Origin: Candidatus Laterigemmans baculatus | GTDB taxonomy: Bacteria > Planctomycetota > Planctomycetia > Pirellulales > Pirellulaceae | Direction: 5' to 3' | DNA: 64,000 nucleotides | Assembly (NCBI RefSeq): GCF_010367455.1 | Contig: NZ_WRPR01000011.1 | Coordinates: 1 to 64,000 of the forward strand | Shown here: piece after piece, positions 43,892 through 53,581 of the stretch | Layout: each line of letters opens with the position of its first letter | Position numbering within the stretch: the first letter of the stretch is position 1 | Notes under the pieces: generated by a model | Databases searched by the model: none | Told to the model about the DNA's origin: nothing | The model's input: the letters and a program-made list of their open reading frames with translations, nothing else | Made by a program: the position numbers and the translations under genes

Positions 43892-44215
43892 ATGCTGTCG
43901 AGAATCCGTGCCCTCGCACTTTTGAGCCAATGCGAGGGAGCTGAGATCTGGTCCGTCGAGCACTGCCGCGAGCAAGGGGTTCCGGAGGAGTGGATCGAGG
44001 AGCTCGCCGATGCTTTTGAGTCGGGCTACGCCCACGACCGGGACACGATCTATTACGGCAATGCGCCGGTGAACCAGTTTCACGGCGTCTCGGACCTCCA
44101 TCTCGCCGAGCGACTCGGCGCTCTGCTGGGCATCGACGTGGCACGCGTCACCGCGACAGCCCTCACCCGCCCTGCCAAAGTCCGCGCCATCAAAGAGGCT
44201 GTGGAAGAAGGGTAG
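43892..44215 (+). CDS. Small conserved-looking protein, unknown function
   Basis: A 107-residue soluble protein. It begins MLSRIRALALLSQCEGAEIW and contains GVPEEWIEELADAFESGY, NAPVNQFHGVSDLHLAERLG and a charged C-terminal helix. No domain is recognised. The close coupling to the pterin dehydratase (2-bp gap) shows it is real and co-expressed. Composition is helical. It could be an accessory or regulator of the dehydratase, but this is only inferred from position. Confidence 0.75.
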   Translation: MLSRIRALALLSQCEGAEIWSVEHCREQGVPEEWIEELADAFESGYAHDRDTIYYGNAPVNQFHGVSDLHLAERLGALLGIDVARVTATALTRPAKVRAIKEAVEEG

Positions 44216-45246
44216 GCGCTGCCAGGAAGGCGGCCTCCACCCTTGCCCCGGGCTTCACCCTCAGCCCGGAGGGCTCAAACAAAACCGCCCAGAGCGCCGC
44301 CCTGGGCTGGATTGTTCGGGCCCCTGCGGGGCGGGCTCCCCGGAAGGGGGCCACAGCCCTGAGGCTCCCCGGAAGGGGTCACAGCCCTAACGCCGGCGCC
44401 GAACTTCCCTCTTTTCCCATTTGCCCCATTAACGACACGTTACCCAGTATCTCCGGCAGGACTGCGCTCGTCGCAGGAAGGGGTCACAGCCCTTGCGCCC
44501 AGCCCGCACACCCAGCCCTAACGTTTTACCTTTCCTTCCCATTCCTCCCACTGCAGGCAATTTTCCCACTGTCTCTGTGAGGGCTGTGACCCCAAATGGG
44601 CTCTGTCTCCGTTAGGGCTGTGACCCCAAATGGGCTCTAACACCCTCAGGAAGGGGTCACAGCCCTGACGCCGGCGCCGAATTGCCCTCTTTTGCCATTT
44701 ACCCCATTACCGACACGCTACCCAGTGTCTCCGTTAGGACTGCGCTCGTCTCAGGAAGGGGTCACAGCCCTTGCGCCCAGCCCCCGCACCCCAGCCCTAA
44801 CAGCTTACCTATTATTACCACTCGCCCCACTGCAGGCACTTTACCCACTGTCTCCGTTAGGGCTGTGACCCCAAATGGGCTGAGCGGAGGTTTGTCTCGC
44901 CCTTTCAGGGCTTCCGGGTGTGAGGGACGCGCGTGCCCCAGGGCGTCGCTCTGCGGCTTCGCCGCGACGCTGTGCCCTGGGCTGGATTGTTGGGGCCCCT
45001 GCGGGGCGCGCTCAAAAGGGGCCACAGCCCTAACACCATCAGGAAGGGGTCACAGCCCTAACGCCGGCGCCGAACTTCCCCCCTTTTCCCATTTGCCCCA
45101 TTACCGACACGCTACCCAGTGTCTCCGTTAGGGCTGTGACCCCCAATGGGGAACGGGGGAGAAAATGGTGGCGGGCGGGGGTTCGATTGGCGCATGATGG
45201 GGCGCCGGACGGGTTACTTCCTGGGCTTGAGTCGAGAGGAACAGCG
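44216..45246. repeat. Array of terminal-inverted-repeat elements (noncoding)
   Basis: About 1 kb with no gene. The best-defined unit is 45046-45143: 98 bp with perfect 17-bp terminal inverted repeats, GGGGTCACAGCCCTAAC and GTTAGGGCTGTGACCCC, around an internal CCGGCGCCGAACTTCCC. Near-identical units begin at about 44367 and 44654 and alternate with a diverged second type at about 44478 and 44757 (CCCAGCCCxxCACxCCAGCCC inside). The ends of several units share the motif AGGGCTGTGACCCCAAATGG. Two further repeats (GCCCTGGGCTGGATTGTTxG with GGGCCCCTGCGGGGC) lie at about 44299-44333 and 44972-45006. These are MITE-like or REP-like; no protein is encoded. Confidence 0.85.
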
Positions 45247-46716
45247 ATGCGAAAGCTGCAGGGGTTGGGTCGGATTTTGCTGTGCCTTGGCTGCTGGGCG
45301 GTTGCCGGGGTTGCACCGCATCGCAGCAGCGGAAGTGAGGCAGATGCCCCGAAATCGGAGTCCGGGAGCGAGCGGCCGCCAAACATCCTGTTTCTGCTGA
45401 CCGACGACCAGCGGCCCGACACGGTCGCCGCGCTCGGCAACACAGTGATTAAGACACCCCACCTCGACTCCCTTGCTCGCCGCGGCACCGCCTTTACTCG
45501 CGCCACCTGCGCCCATCCGCTCTGCGTCCCCAGCCGCCCTGAGATCCTCACCGGCTGCACCGGCTTTCGCAACGGCGTCCACCCTCCGCACAACAAACCC
45601 GATCCGTCGCTCACGACTTGGCCTGCAGCGATGCAGGAGGCGGGGTACCACAGCTGGTGGGTTGGCAAATGGCATCTCGCCGGCCGCCCCACGACGCGTG
45701 GCTACTCCGAGAGCCTCGGTCTGTTCTCCTCCGGCGGCAGCCGTTTTCCGCTCGCCTACCCGCAGGACTATCGGGGCGAAGAGGTCACCGGCTACCGAGG
45801 CTGGATCTTTCAGAGCGACGACCGACAACTCCAGCCCGAACACGGCGTCGGCCTAACTCCGACGATCAACGCCCGGTTTGCCGATGCGGCGATCAAATTC
45901 CTCGCTCGCCGGTCACCGCAGCCCTTCTTCTTGCACGTCAACTTCACCGCCCCCCACGACCCGCTGCTCGTCCCCCCGGGCGACGAGAGCAAATACGATC
46001 CCGCCCAGATCCCGCTGCCAAACAACTTCCAACCGCAGCACCCCTTTGACCACGGCAACTTCGACGGCCGCGACGAACAGCTGCTCCCTTGGCCACGGAC
46101 CGAAGAGATCGTCCGCCGCGATCTGGCAGCCTACTATGCCGTGATCTCCGATCTCGATGCCCAGATCGGCCGCATTCTCAAAGCGCTCGAACAGAACGGC
46201 CATGCCGACAACACGATCGTGATCTTTTCCAGCGACCACGGGCTGGCGATGGGCAGCCACGGTTTGCGGGGCAAACAGAATATGTACGAACACACCATCA
46301 ATGTGCCGCTGATCTTTGCCGGTCCCGGGATCCCCGCAGGCGAAACCCGAGCCGCCCAGTGCTACCTGCGGGACCTTTTTCCAACCACCTGCGAACTCGC
46401 CGGGGTCCCCGTGCCCAAGTCGGTGCAGGGCAAGAGCCTCGTCCCGGTCCTCCACGGGCAAACCGACGAGATCTACCCCTTCATCGTCGGATACTTCGGC
46501 GACAGCCAACGGATGATTCGCACCGATCGGTGGAAGTACATCTGGTACCCGCAGATCAACCACGAGCAATTGTTCGACCTCCAGAACGACCGCGACGAGC
46601 TGCACAATTTGGCCGCTGCGCCCAGCCACACCCGCCGCCGTAGCGAGCTTCGCCAACAATTGCTCGACTGGCTCGGAGAGCACGACGACCCGCTGGCCAC
46701 CACCAAAAACCCCTGA
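45247..46716 (+). CDS. Secreted sulfatase (formylglycine type)
   Basis: A 489-residue sulfatase with signal peptide (about 1-31). Metal-binding FLLTDDQRPDTVA (49-61) precedes CVPSRPEILTG (C93), the formylglycine site. KWHLAGRP and FFLHVNFTAPHDP follow, and the FSSDHGLAMGSHGLRGK block carries the remaining metal and substrate ligands. Choline-sulfatase/iduronate-sulfatase-like features (TDDQRPD, AGRPTTRGY) distinguish it from the arylsulfatase at 28.4 kb. It starts at ATG 45247, 4 nt after a GAGGA motif. The truncated DUF1549/DUF1553 gene follows 17 bp after the stop. Sulfatases next to DUF1553/DUF1501 genes are a common planctomycete arrangement. Confidence 0.92.
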   Translation: MRKLQGLGRILLCLGCWAVAGVAPHRSSGSEADAPKSESGSERPPNILFLLTDDQRPDTVAALGNTVIKTPHLDSLARRGTAFTRATCAHPLCVPSRPEILTGCTGFRNGVHPPHNKPDPSLTTWPAAMQEAGYHSWWVGKWHLAGRPTTRGYSESLGLFSSGGSRFPLAYPQDYRGEEVTGYRGWIFQSDDRQLQPEHGVGLTPTINARFADAAIKFLARRSPQPFFLHVNFTAPHDPLLVPPGDESKYDPAQIPLPNNFQPQHPFDHGNFDGRDEQLLPWPRTEEIVRRDLAAYYAVISDLDAQIGRILKALEQNGHADNTIVIFSSDHGLAMGSHGLRGKQNMYEHTINVPLIFAGPGIPAGETRAAQCYLRDLFPTTCELAGVPVPKSVQGKSLVPVLHGQTDEIYPFIVGYFGDSQRMIRTDRWKYIWYPQINHEQLFDLQNDRDELHNLAAAPSHTRRRSELRQQLLDWLGEHDDPLATTKNP

Positions 46717-46733
46717 GCCCGAGGGAAGATGCC

Positions 46734-48575
46734 ATGCGCACCACCGGTCGCCGCCACTTTCCGCTCCGCCGCATCGCCGGCGCATTGCTCCTCGCCGCAG
46801 CCAGCTTCACACTCACTCCGACTCTCCGAGCTGCCCCGCCAACCTCCACGCCTGACTCTCCCACAACTGAAACCCCCACAGCCGACGCCCCAGCCGCGAC
46901 CATCGACTTCCAGCGCGACATCCGGCCGCTGCTGGCCGAGCATTGCTTCGAGTGCCACGGCCCCGACGAGGCGCAGCGACAGGCGGATCTGCGGCTCGAC
47001 CTTCGCCAGGCAGCGGTCGCCGATTCCCGATCGTCCGCTTCGCAACCAGCCGTGATCGTCCCCGGCGAGCCCGAACAGAGTGAACTGTACCGGCGGGTCT
47101 CCACGCCCGAAGCAAGCGAACGGATGCCCCCTCCGGAAGCGGGCCAAGCGCTTCTCCCGGCGGAAGTGGAGCGGCTGCGGCAGTGGATCGCAGAAGGAGC
47201 TCAGTGGAACGAGCACTGGGCATTCGTTGCCCCCCGCCAACCGGTGACGCCCGAAGTCGCCGATGCAGACTGGCCGCGGAGCCCGCTCGACCGCTTCGTT
47301 CTCGAGAGACTCGAACAGTCTAATCTGCAGCCGGCTCCCGAAGCCGATCGCGCGGCCCTGATCCGCCGCGTGACGCTCGACCTGACTGGACTTCCGCCCA
47401 CTCCCGCCGAGGTCGATGCGTTCCTGGCGGATTCCTCACCGCAGGCATACGAGCGGGTCGTCGATCGGTTGCTGGCCTCGCCAGCCTACGGCGAACGGAT
47501 GGCGCTCGAGTGGCTCGATGCGGCTCGCTTCGCCGACTCCGGCGGCTACCAAGGAGACATCCTCCGCTCGATGTGGCCTTGGCGAGATTGGGTGATCGAA
47601 GCGTTCAACCGCAACCAGCCCTTCGACCACTTCACAATCGAACAACTCGCCGGCGACCTGCTGCCCGCTTCCCCACAGCAGCCACAGCCCACCCAGCAGC
47701 AACGAATCGCCACCGGCTTCAACCGCAACCATCGCATCAACGATGAAGACGGCATCATTCCCGAAGAGTTCCGCGTCGAGTACGTGGTCGACCGCGTCGA
47801 AACGACGGCGACGGTCTGGCTGGGGCTGACGCTCGGCTGCGCTCGCTGCCATTCGCACAAATACGACCCGATCTCCCAGACCGAGTTTTACGAGTTCTTC
47901 GCGTTCTTCAATAACATCGCCGAAGAGGGTCGCGGGCACGGCAACTCGCCGCCACTGTTGTCGCTGCCCGAAACGCCCCACGGCTCCACCTCGGTGATGG
48001 TGATGGAGGAGCTGGAGCAGCCGCGAACGACGCACCTGCTCATCCGCGGCGCGTACGACCGACCGGCCGAAGCGGTTTCACCTGGCATCCCCGCAGTCCT
48101 CCCGGCACTTCCGCCGAACGCCCCTCGCAATCGGCTGGGGCTTGCTCGCTGGCTGGTCGATCCCCAACATCCCCTGACCGCTCGGGTGACGGTCAATCGG
48201 TTCTGGCAGATGCTGTTTGGGACGGGACTGGTTGCGACACCAGAGGATTTTGGGATCCGCGGAGAACGGCCGAGCCACCCGGAGTTGCTCGATTTTCTCG
48301 CCCTCCAGTTCATCGACAGCGGCTGGGATGTGAAAGCGCTGCTGCGAGCGATCGTCACTTCGGCGACTTACCGACAGTCGACGCTGGGGAGCCCTGCAAG
48401 TTGGCAGCGGGATCCCGACAATCGGCTGTTGTCGCGAGGCCCCCGGTTCCGGCTCGCCGCCGAGCTGATCCGCGATCAAGCGCTGGCCGCCAGCGGTCTG
48501 CTGGTCCGGGAACAAGGCGGCCCATCGGTGCGGCCCTACCAACCGGCCGGACTGTGGAAAGAGCTCGCCTCGGCA
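46734..48575 (+). pseudogene. Truncated PSCyt1/DUF1549/DUF1553 protein gene
   Basis: The 5' part of a planctomycete cytochrome-like gene. It encodes a signal peptide (about 1-34), the PSCyt1 heme-like site CFECH (71-75), DUF1549 (about 175-390) and the beginning of DUF1553 (about 465-614: LGLARWLVDPQHPLTARVTV...YRQS). Real homology ends at about PYQPAGLWKELASA (codons to 48575). Beyond it the frame stays open to 49037, but the translation is nonsense because a DUF1501 remnant is encoded there in another frame. A usual DUF1553 continues for some 250-300 residues more. The inter-domain linker after NSPPLLSLP also looks shorter than usual. A deletion that joined two neighbouring genes explains this. 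Confidence 0.75.
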
Positions 48576-48576
48576 C

Positions 48577-49396
48577 ACCCGGGAGCAGCGGGTTTCTTTC
48601 GCCGCACTACCAAGGAATCAAATTCCGCGGCGTCGGTGATCCGGTCATCCACCTCTCCAATCCGCCAGGCTTCGGCCCTGCCGACCGGAGGCGAATGCTC
48701 GACAGCGTGGCCCAGCTCAACCGGCTCAAGCACCAGCAGTGCCCCGACCCGGAGATCACCTCCCGCATCGCCCAGTACGAGCTGGCCTATCGGATGCAAT
48801 CGTCCGTCCCCGAGTTGGCCGACTTATCGCAAGAATCGCAAGCGGTGCTCGACCTCTACGGCCCCGACGTCTTGCGGCGGGGCAGCTTTGCCTACAACTG
48901 CTTGCTCGCCCGCCGGCTCTGCGAGCGAGGGGTGCGGTTTGTCCAACTCTTCCACCGTGGATGGGACCAGCATCGCACCCTCCCGACCCAGCTCGCCGGC
49001 CAATGCCGCGACACCGATCAAGCCTCCGCCGCCCTGATCACGGATCTCAAACAGCGAGGGTTGCTCGACGATACGCTGGTCGTCTGGGGTGGCGAGTTCG
49101 GCCGCACCGTCTACTGCCAAGAAGAGCTCACCGCCAAGAGTTACGGCCGGGACCATCATCCTCGCTGCTTCACGATCTGGCTCGCCGGTGGCGGAGTGCG
49201 CCCTGGCATGACGCACGGAGCGACGGACGAATACAGCTACAACATCACGGAAAAACCGGTCAGCGTTCACGACCTGCATGCCACGATGCTCCACCTGCTG
49301 GGCATCGACCACCGCCAACTCACCTATCGCTATCAAGGCCGAGATTTCCGCCTGACCGACGTCTTCGGCAACGTTGTCGAAGAGGTCATCGCCTGA
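48577..49396 (+). pseudogene. C-terminal remnant of a DUF1501 protein gene
   Basis: About 270 codons of a DUF1501 (sulfatase-associated, alkaline phosphatase superfamily-like) protein, in the frame that reads PGSSGFLSPHYQGIKFRGVG, then DPEITSRIAQYELAYRMQSS, WGGEFGRTV and DYHPRxFTIWLAGGGVRPG-like sequence through to the stop. The usual 180-200 N-terminal residues, including the Tat-type signal, are missing. The first ATG in frame is 48695, too late for a working domain. It begins exactly where the DUF1553 homology ends, so the two are halves of a fused deletion. Expression as a separate protein is doubtful. Confidence 0.75.
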
Positions 49397-49417
49397 GTGC
49401 TGATGGGTTCCCTTTGA

Positions 49418-49497
49418 TCCCATCAGCCGCCGGGCGCTAGCCCCCGGTTTCTGAAAAACGCCGCGACAACCGGACGCTAGCGCGTGGCGGCTGATCG
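49418..49497. repeat. REP-like composite element, family A
   Basis: CAGCCGCCGGGCGCTAGCCC pairs with the inverted CGGACGCTAGCGCGTGGCGG across a spacer of about 25 nt. It is nearly identical to the copies at 17.9 and 36.2 kb and lies 22 bp after the DUF1501 remnant's stop. Confidence 0.85.
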
Positions 49498-49558
49498 TGC
49501 GAGAACCCAACACCTGCAACTCGCCGCAAAACGAACGCCTCAACCCAGAGAAACCCAC

Positions 49559-51037
49559 ATGAGAATCTCCACCGCCGGACCACTCCTATCCCTAATCCTA
49601 ACCGCGATCCTCATCCCCACTCCCACCACTCCTGCTCAAACACCTCCTGCGGCAGACGAGACCCGGGACGCCAAACGTCCACCCAACGTCGTCTTCATCC
49701 TGACCGACAACCAGGGGGCGTGGACGCTGGGATGCTATGGCAACCCCGATATCCGCACGCCCCACATCGACCGTCTGGCGGCTGAGGGCATGCGGTTCAC
49801 TCGCGCCCTGAGCAGCAATCCTGTCTGCTCACCCACGCGGGCGACCTTTCTCACCGGGCTGATGCCATCACAGCATGGCATCCACTCGTTCTTGGATCCC
49901 AAATACATGATGGGGCCCGAGGCTTATGACACGCTCGATGAGTTCCAGACGCTACCTGAAATCTTACGCGACGCGGGATACGTCTGCGGGCTGAGCGGAA
50001 AATGGCACCTCGGTGCCAACCTCACACCTTCCAACGGATTTAGTTTCTGGGTCACGAAACCCGATGGTTCCACGCGAGAATTTTACGACCAACAAGTGAT
50101 CGAAGACGGAAAACTGCGGAACGAGGCGGGTTATACGACGGAACTTTGGACGCGCAAAGGCATCGAGTTCATCGAGCAAAACCAGGAGCGGCCGTTCTTT
50201 CTTTTCTTGGCTTACAACGGACCTTATAACCTCGGCCGCCTGATGGCGAACCCGCCCAAGAACCGGCACGCCGAGTACTATCGCGGCAAGGAATTTAAAA
50301 GCTTTCCCGTCGACACCATGCATCCTTGGCAAGACGCCAACAAATATTTTCACAACACCCAGACGGCGATGGAGCGTTGTGCGGCCGAGACGAGCGGAGT
50401 GGACGATGGCGTTGGCGAACTTATGGCAACGCTCGAGCGGTTAGGGATCGACGACGAGACGCTGATCGTCTACGCCGCCGATCAAGGCTGGATGGGCGGC
50501 CAGAACGGATTGTGGGGAATGGGGGATCATACTAAGCCAGTCACTGCTTTCGAGCTGATGATGCAAATCCCGCTCATCTTCCGTCATCCGGGCCGCATCG
50601 CTGCCGGACAGACGAGCGATCGAATGGTCAGCAACTACGACTTTATGCCCAGCCTGCTGAGCTACCTCGGACTCTCCGAGCGAATGCCCCAGCAACCCCC
50701 ATCCCCTGGCCGTGACTTCTCGCCGATGCTCACCGGGACTAGATCACCGGAAGAGGAGACGGAGTGGGACGATACGGTCTTTTATGAGATGGAAGTTTGT
50801 CGCGCCGTGCGCAGCGAGCGATGGAAATACGTCAGCCGGCATCCCAACGGGCCTTATGAGCTGTACGACATGCAGAACGACCCGCAGGAGAGGGTGAATC
50901 TGTACGGTCAACCGGGCATGGAAACCGTCCGCAAGGAAATGGCCGAACAACTCGACGCCTTCTTCACTCGCTACGCCGACCCGAAGTACGACATCTGGAA
51001 CGGGGGCGGCTCCAAAGCCAAGCGGCACACCAAGTAG
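49559..51037 (+). CDS. Secreted sulfatase (formylglycine type)
   Basis: A 492-residue sulfatase with signal peptide (about 1-27). The metal site reads ILTDNQGAWTLGCYG: the second acidic ligand of the usual TDDQ is Asn51. The formylglycine site is CSPTRATFLTG (C90). GKWHLGANLTPSNGFSFW, FFLFLAYNGPYN and YAADQGWMGGQNGLWG follow. The family member resembles those annotated as choline-sulfatase or arylsulfatase A; the substrate is unknown. ATG 49559 begins the signal peptide; a frame upstream to 49484 is not coding-like and overlaps a REP element. The gene is the third sulfatase of the window and the second within this cluster. Confidence 0.92.
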   Translation: MRISTAGPLLSLILTAILIPTPTTPAQTPPAADETRDAKRPPNVVFILTDNQGAWTLGCYGNPDIRTPHIDRLAAEGMRFTRALSSNPVCSPTRATFLTGLMPSQHGIHSFLDPKYMMGPEAYDTLDEFQTLPEILRDAGYVCGLSGKWHLGANLTPSNGFSFWVTKPDGSTREFYDQQVIEDGKLRNEAGYTTELWTRKGIEFIEQNQERPFFLFLAYNGPYNLGRLMANPPKNRHAEYYRGKEFKSFPVDTMHPWQDANKYFHNTQTAMERCAAETSGVDDGVGELMATLERLGIDDETLIVYAADQGWMGGQNGLWGMGDHTKPVTAFELMMQIPLIFRHPGRIAAGQTSDRMVSNYDFMPSLLSYLGLSERMPQQPPSPGRDFSPMLTGTRSPEEETEWDDTVFYEMEVCRAVRSERWKYVSRHPNGPYELYDMQNDPQERVNLYGQPGMETVRKEMAEQLDAFFTRYADPKYDIWNGGGSKAKRHTK

Positions 51038-51096
51038 GCTCGGACAGGGCCACTTTCTCACGCCGAATCGTCAGAACATCAGGAGTGCCCAGCAGT

Positions 51097-51190
51097 TCGT
51101 CCCACAGTCGTTTAACGGCAAGCCGAAGGCGACTGCTTTTTAAAACACAGTCGCCTTCGGCTTGCCGTTAAACGATTTTTCCGCGAGTCG
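51097..51190. repeat. Long hairpin element, family C, copy 2
   Basis: Perfect 25-bp arms (51109-51133 and 51150-51174) with a 16-nt loop, followed by ATTTTT, so it could end transcription of either convergent neighbour (the sulfatase ending at 51037 and the small gene ending at 51227). It is the same element as at 40.7 kb including flanking bases. Confidence 0.9.
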
Positions 51191-51226
51191 TTCCGCTGCG
51201 AACGAATTCAGCGTGGCGTCGCGCAG

Positions 51227-51529
51227 CTACTCGCCCATGCGGATCGGCTCGACGGTCGGTTTGCCGTCGACGTAGACGAGCCGGACGCCGTCGATCGCTC
51301 CCATCTCGGTATAGAAGAGGGCGTCGGGGTGGATTCCCTGGGCACGATTGCGGTCGATGTGGCGACGTACCGCACGCTGCTGGCCGACGGCCGGCAGCAC
51401 GAGCAGCCAAAGGAGGGCGATCGCCACGCAGCCAGCGGCGAAGAGGACGATGCCTCGGCGGTTGGGATGCTGTTCAGCTGAGCCGCGATAAGCGGACGCT
51501 AGCGTGTGGCGGCTGATGGGGCGAAACAT
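51227..51529 (-). CDS. Small membrane protein whose N-terminus is encoded by a REP element
   Basis: A 100-residue single-pass protein. Residues 1-17 (MFRPISRHTLASAYRGS) are translated from a family A REP element at 51484-51520; the body follows, with one helix (about 26-47, GIVLFAAGCVAIALLWLLV), then a polar stretch and HPDALFYTEMGAIDGVRLVY. A GGAG lies 10 nt upstream of ATG 51529, 14 bp after the YeiH-type gene, so co-transcription is likely. No other start codon exists between the REP and the helix. Function unknown; the YeiH neighbour suggests a membrane partner. Confidence 0.65.
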   Translation of the reverse strand: MFRPISRHTLASAYRGSAEQHPNRRGIVLFAAGCVAIALLWLLVLPAVGQQRAVRRHIDRNRAQGIHPDALFYTEMGAIDGVRLVYVDGKPTVEPIRMGE

Positions 51530-51542
51530 TCGGGCGTTGCTC

Positions 51543-52967
51543 CTAGTCCATCGCGGCGACCCAGTGGGGGAACACCTGGGTGAACATCAGCCAGGCCATG
51601 AATAGGGTCAGGCAGAGGTTCAGCGATTGGCCGACGAGGTACAGGACGATCGGCTTCCCGCCGCGGAGCTGATGGGCCAGCATCCGAAAATTGGTTTCCA
51701 AACCGATGCTGACGAAGGCGAGACAGAAGAACCAGCCCCGCAAGGTTTTGGTGACGCCGGTGGTCGACGTGGCGAGCGCTTCTCCAAAGGTTCCCGATCC
51801 GGCCAGCAGCGAGAACAGGATCGAAGCGACGACGAACCCAATGATGAACCGCGGGAACCGCCGCCAGATTTCCGCGATTCCGGGACGCGGTCCGCGAATC
51901 TCACCGGCTCCAGCCGACGGCTCCAGCGCATGGGCCGCAGCGTCGACGTCTCGGTAGCGGACCCAGTACCAGGCGACTCCAAACGCGACCACGCCGATCA
52001 GGATGTTTTGGATCATCTTGACCGTCACGGCGACTTCCAGCGCGGTGCTGTCGAGCATCGATCCGGCCGCGGCCACCGCCCCGCTCGAATCGATCGTCCC
52101 GCCCATCCAGGCCCCACCGACAACGCTGCTCATCTCGGTCCAGCGAATCACCGCCGGCATGATCACCATCATCACCACGGTGAACATCAGCGACAGGCTG
52201 ATCGCCAGCGAGAGTTCTTCTTTCTTCGCCCGGCACGCCGCCGCGGTGGCGATCGCCGCCGAGACGCCACAGACCGACATGTCGGCCGAGATCACCATGT
52301 TCAGGGTCGGCGATTCGATCCGCAGCACTCGCTGCCCAAACCAAAAAGTCGTGATCAGCACGATCGGGGTCACGACCCAGGCGACGCAGACCCCGGGCAA
52401 TCCGAGCGCCATCAGCCGCCCAAACAGCACCTCCGCGCCGAGCAGCACCAGCCCGGTCTTGATGTAGAACTCGGTCAGCGACATCGAGGCCAGCCACCGC
52501 GGGGTGCCGACGGTGTTGCTGATCAACAGCCCGATGCCGAGCGCCCAGATCGCGTATTCGAGGTTGTAGTGCTTGACGACCGCCTGGCCGGCCAGCACGT
52601 AGGCGAGCGTGGCCAAGGCGAGCACGCCGAGCATCCCGGGCACGAAATGGTCCAGCCGGCGGCGGGCGGCTAGCGCCGCGGCCAACCCGGCGACGCCGAG
52701 CACCAGCCATGCGGCCACGATCCCGCTCCACCGGGTCATCCCCTCCAGCGGACTCGAATCCCACTCGCCCGGCTTCGAGATTTGCCCCTTCAGCGGATGC
52801 GTGAGCCCATCGGCCGTCATCTCTCCGGCGGCAGTTACGATCCCGAGCACCACCACCAGCAACCCCGCCCCGACCAGAATCGCCAGCCAGTCTTCTTTGA
52901 TTCGCCACCGTGGAGCGGGAGCGAGTTCCGGTTCGGCTTGAGCTTCCGCCGCAGACATGTTGGCCAT
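51543..52967 (-). CDS. YeiH/UPF0324-type putative anion (sulfate) transporter
   Basis: A 474-residue integral membrane protein with about ten hydrophobic helices, of the YeiH/PSE family predicted to export sulfate. Conserved parts: [30 protein letters not shown] (about 160-180), [16 protein letters not shown] (about 225-240), [14 protein letters not shown] and the C-terminal [13 protein letters not shown]. It is longer at the N-terminus than typical YeiH (about 340) because of a hydrophilic lead and a periplasmic loop between the first two helices. A link to the sulfatases is possible (removing released sulfate) but is only inferred. The start could also be the second Met (MSAAEAQ). Confidence 0.88.
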   Translation of the reverse strand: MANMSAAEAQAEPELAPAPRWRIKEDWLAILVGAGLLVVVLGIVTAAGEMTADGLTHPLKGQISKPGEWDSSPLEGMTRWSGIVAAWLVLGVAGLAAALAARRRLDHFVPGMLGVLALATLAYVLAGQAVVKHYNLEYAIWALGIGLLISNTVGTPRWLASMSLTEFYIKTGLVLLGAEVLFGRLMALGLPGVCVAWVVTPIVLITTFWFGQRVLRIESPTLNMVISADMSVCGVSAAIATAAACRAKKEELSLAISLSLMFTVVMMVIMPAVIRWTEMSSVVGGAWMGGTIDSSGAVAAAGSMLDSTALEVAVTVKMIQNILIGVVAFGVAWYWVRYRDVDAAAHALEPSAGAGEIRGPRPGIAEIWRRFPRFIIGFVVASILFSLLAGSGTFGEALATSTTGVTKTLRGWFFCLAFVSIGLETNFRMLAHQLRGGKPIVLYLVGQSLNLCLTLFMAWLMFTQVFPHWVAAMD

Positions 52968-53179
52968 CGATTGAGGAGGGGTAGAGGGTGGGAAACGGCT
53001 TCACGCGGTGCGAAGTCGTTTGGAGCAGGGCAGGGGGAGCAGGCAGCGGTGCCGCCAAAATTATCTCCGCGGTATTATGTCGGTTCAGGTCTTGATTGCC
53101 ACACCAATGAGCCCAGGCGAGGGTCCATGCACCGGCCCGCGCGCCCTTTCGAACCTTTCAGCCGCCGAACTGTCTATCA

Positions 53180-53581
53180 GTGATTCAAGAGCATCAGACG
53201 CAGCTCCGGGTACGGTACGACGAGACCGATCCGATGGGCTTTGTGCACCATTCGAACTACTTGCGCTACTTTGAGATCGGCCGCACCGAGCTGCTTCGCG
53301 CCAGCGGCGGGAGTTATCGCGCGATGGAAGCGGCGGGCCAATTGGTCGTTGTCGTGCGGATCGATTGCCGCTACCGCAGCCCCGCCAAGTACGACGACCT
53401 GATCACCGTCCACACCCGGATCGCCCGAGTGACGGCCGCCAAAATCATCCACGAGTATAAAATCCGCCGAGGCGATGAGCTGCTGGTCGAAGCCGACGTG
53501 ACGTTGGCCGTGATCGACCGCGAGGGTCGTCTGCAGCGGGTCCCCGAGTCGCTGCTCGAAGCCTATCAGGCGAACCTGTGA
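53180..53581 (+). CDS. YbgC/FadM-type acyl-CoA thioesterase
   Basis: A 133-residue hotdog-fold thioesterase. RVRYDETDPMGFVHHSNYLR (about 10-29) is the 4-hydroxybenzoyl-CoA/YbgC signature with catalytic Asp in YDETD. The middle strand CRYRSPAKYDDLITVHTRI is typical. GTG 53180 is the start; no better ATG is in range. It hydrolyses short or medium acyl-CoA, in Gram-negatives often alongside Tol-Pal. The HrpA gene starts inside its stop (GTGA, 4-bp overlap), so translation is coupled. The 212 bp upstream (52968-53179) hold no identifiable signal. Confidence 0.9.
   Translation: MIQEHQTQLRVRYDETDPMGFVHHSNYLRYFEIGRTELLRASGGSYRAMEAAGQLVVVVRIDCRYRSPAKYDDLITVHTRIARVTAAKIIHEYKIRRGDELLVEADVTLAVIDREGRLQRVPESLLEAYQANL

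Noticed and set aside
44682-45131. Open frame within the repeat array
   Set aside because: It is a direct translation of terminal-inverted-repeat units; no domain and no ribosome binding site.
48577-49037. C-terminal continuation of the DUF1553 frame
   Set aside because: The frame stays open but encodes Ser/Thr/Pro-rich nonsense while the other frame carries a good DUF1501 match.
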